From positions 1-59,045 of the forward strand of contig UQLW01000020.1 in the NCBI GenBank assembly GCA_900542005.1: 59,045 bases of DNA, given 5' to 3'. This document shows, piece after piece, positions 57,991-59,045 of this stretch (position 1 is the first letter of the stretch; each line of letters starts with the position of its first letter). The stretch is from an uncultured Eubacteriales bacterium (GTDB taxonomy: Bacteria > Bacillota > Clostridia > Christensenellales > UMGS416). The translations under genes were made by a program, and so were the position numbers. The notes beneath the pieces were generated by a model. That model saw only the letters and a list, made by a program, of their open reading frames with translations. It was not told where the DNA came from and did no database searches.

Positions 57991-59007
57991 ATGAAGATGA
58001 TTTATATAATTACCGGGGCCAAGGGCCATCTGGGCAGCACCCTGGTACGGATGCTGCAGCGCCAGGATTGCGAGATCCGGGGGCTGGTGCTGCCGGGCGA
58101 GGCGGCAGAAAATCAGGGAAACGTCACCTATTATCAGGGAGACGTGCGCCGGGCAGAGACGCTGCGCCCGCTTTTTGCCCATACCGGGGGCGCGCCGGTG
58201 ACGGTGATCCATACGGCGGGGATTGTGGATATATCCAAGCGGGGCTCGGAGCTGCTCTACGATGTGAATGTGAACGGCACCAAAACGCTGGCCGCGCTGG
58301 CCCTGGAGGAGAATGTCCATCGCTTTGTCTATGTCAGCTCCGTCCACGCCATTGCCGAGCATAGCGGGCTGCGCGTGCTGCGGGAGGTTACGCGCTTCAA
58401 CCCGGAAGAGGTGGTGGGCGGCTATGCCAAGACAAAGGCCGAGGCCACCCAGGCGGTGCTGGACGATGTGAAGGCGGGCCTTCGGGCCGTGGTGGTGCAG
58501 CCGTCGGGCATCCTGGGGCCCTATGACGCATCGGGAAACCATCTGGTGCAGATGGTCAGCGATTATATCCGCGGACGGCTGCCGGCCTGCGTGCAGGGCG
58601 GGTACGACTTTGTCGACGTGCGGGACGTGGCCCAGGGATGCCTGCTGGCCGCGGAAAAGGGGCGCATCGGGGAGTGCTATATCCTCTCCAACCGGCACTA
58701 TGAGGTGCGGGAGGTGCTGGCCATGGCCCGGGCGGTATGCGGCGGGCGGCGGCTGCCGGTGCTGCCCATGTGGATGGCCCGGGCCGCCGCGCCGCTACTG
58801 GGCTGGGCTGCCCGCCTGCGCCGCCAGCGGCCGCTGTACACCGCGTATTCGCTCTATACCCTGGCCAGCAACGACAAATTCTCCCACGACAAGGCCACCC
58901 TGGAGCTGGGCTACCGGCCCAGGGACCTGTACCAGACCGTGGCTGATACGGTGGCGTGGCTGAAGCAGCAGGCGGCCGCCGCCGTTCCCAGGCCCCAGGG
59001 CGTGTAA
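57991..59007 (+). CDS. NAD-dependent epimerase/dehydratase (extended SDR)
   Basis: The 338-residue protein is an extended short-chain dehydrogenase: nucleotide motif IITGAKGHLGSTLVRML (about 5-21), acidic QGDVRRAETL, HTAGIVDIS, VSSVHA as the Ser region and YAKTKAEA (Tyr/Lys catalytic pair). The branch resembles dihydroflavonol-4-reductase-like proteins that act on sugars or small carbonyls; substrate unknown. Start at 57991 follows AAAGGAG by 10 bases; a TTG two codons earlier is a less likely start. Controlled together with the divergent TetR gene. Confidence 0.88.
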   Translation: MKMIYIITGAKGHLGSTLVRMLQRQDCEIRGLVLPGEAAENQGNVTYYQGDVRRAETLRPLFAHTGGAPVTVIHTAGIVDISKRGSELLYDVNVNGTKTLAALALEENVHRFVYVSSVHAIAEHSGLRVLREVTRFNPEEVVGGYAKTKAEATQAVLDDVKAGLRAVVVQPSGILGPYDASGNHLVQMVSDYIRGRLPACVQGGYDFVDVRDVAQGCLLAAEKGRIGECYILSNRHYEVREVLAMARAVCGGRRLPVLPMWMARAAAPLLGWAARLRRQRPLYTAYSLYTLASNDKFSHDKATLELGYRPRDLYQTVADTVAWLKQQAAAAVPRPQGV

Positions 59008-59045
59008 TCGCAGGGGGCGCCTGCGTGCTCCCGTGGCGCTTTACC

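Noticed and set aside
1..59045. tRNA, rRNA, CRISPR array, prophage or insertion sequence
   Set aside because: None seen on either strand: no cloverleaf candidates in gaps, no regular repeat-spacer pattern, no transposase, integrase or phage structural genes.

Overview
The window comes from a high-GC member of the Firmicutes, most likely class Clostridia. The evidence is a sigH-type sporulation sigma factor, an IscR-IscS-IscU iron-sulfur block, a yybP-ykoY (manganese) riboswitch in front of mntP, several DUF families typical of Clostridia (DUF1836, DUF1294, DUF2812, DUF6612-like, DUF6809-like), strong AGGAGG-type ribosome binding sites and five lipoboxes on secreted proteins. Coding DNA is very GC-rich at third positions, so long open frames appear on opposite strands; almost all of those are shadows. 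A finer placement (for example Christensenellales) is only a guess. I see no phage, insertion sequence, CRISPR array, tRNA or rRNA.

Layout. 1-3.5 kb: partial sigH (minus), then rpsO and pnp. 3.5-7.2 kb: two tandem paralogous solute-binding lipoproteins with no permease. 7.4-12.6 kb (minus): ychF, a CofE-like ligase, and a membrane pyrophosphatase preceded by a small membrane protein. 12.7-16.0 kb (minus): a GH78 rhamnosidase with a DUF1836 regulator. 16.2-19.3 kb (plus): an unknown TIM-barrel protein, metK and a Met-rich lipoprotein. 19.4-23.5 kb: carboxylesterase, zinc-ribbon membrane protein and polysaccharide deacetylase. 23.7-32.2 kb (plus): Fur-family regulator, DUF1294 protein, sbcD-sbcC, and a sialidase-like protein coupled to a Tet(M)/EF-G-like GTPase. 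32.2-34.4 kb: iscR-iscS-iscU.

34.5-49 kb is more accessory: an AT-rich acetyltransferase, AraC regulator plus methyltransferase, PadR plus DUF2812 protein, NUDIX hydrolase, nucleoside phosphorylase, a divergent AraC / URO-D-like pair, a Nif3-like protein, a ZIP transporter, a second acetyltransferase, an AT-rich terpene-cyclase-like gene, class II FBP aldolase, a small lipoprotein, a scar made of two truncated genes, a DUF6809-like gene and riboswitch-controlled mntP. 49-59 kb (mostly plus): a GH78-like hydrolase, a run of AAC(3)-like acetyltransferase, aldose-epimerase-like, GH18-like, PspC-like, FAD oxidoreductase and membrane protein genes, then the SRP RNA and a divergent TetR / extended-SDR pair.

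How it works together. The core is housekeeping: translation and RNA turnover (rpsO, pnp, ychF, SRP RNA), Fe-S assembly, SAM synthesis, DNA repair (sbcCD), glycolysis (fba) and metal balance (mntP, ZIP, Fur family). Around it sit glycan-related genes (two GH78-type proteins, sialidase-like, GH18, deacetylase, esterase, epimerase) and small one- or two-gene modules with local regulators. The least ordinary items are the coupled sialidase / Tet(M)-like pair with altered GTPase motifs, the orphan solute-binding pair, the CofE-like ligase without F420 genes nearby, and the gene-fragment scar. I did not find a convincing large new system.
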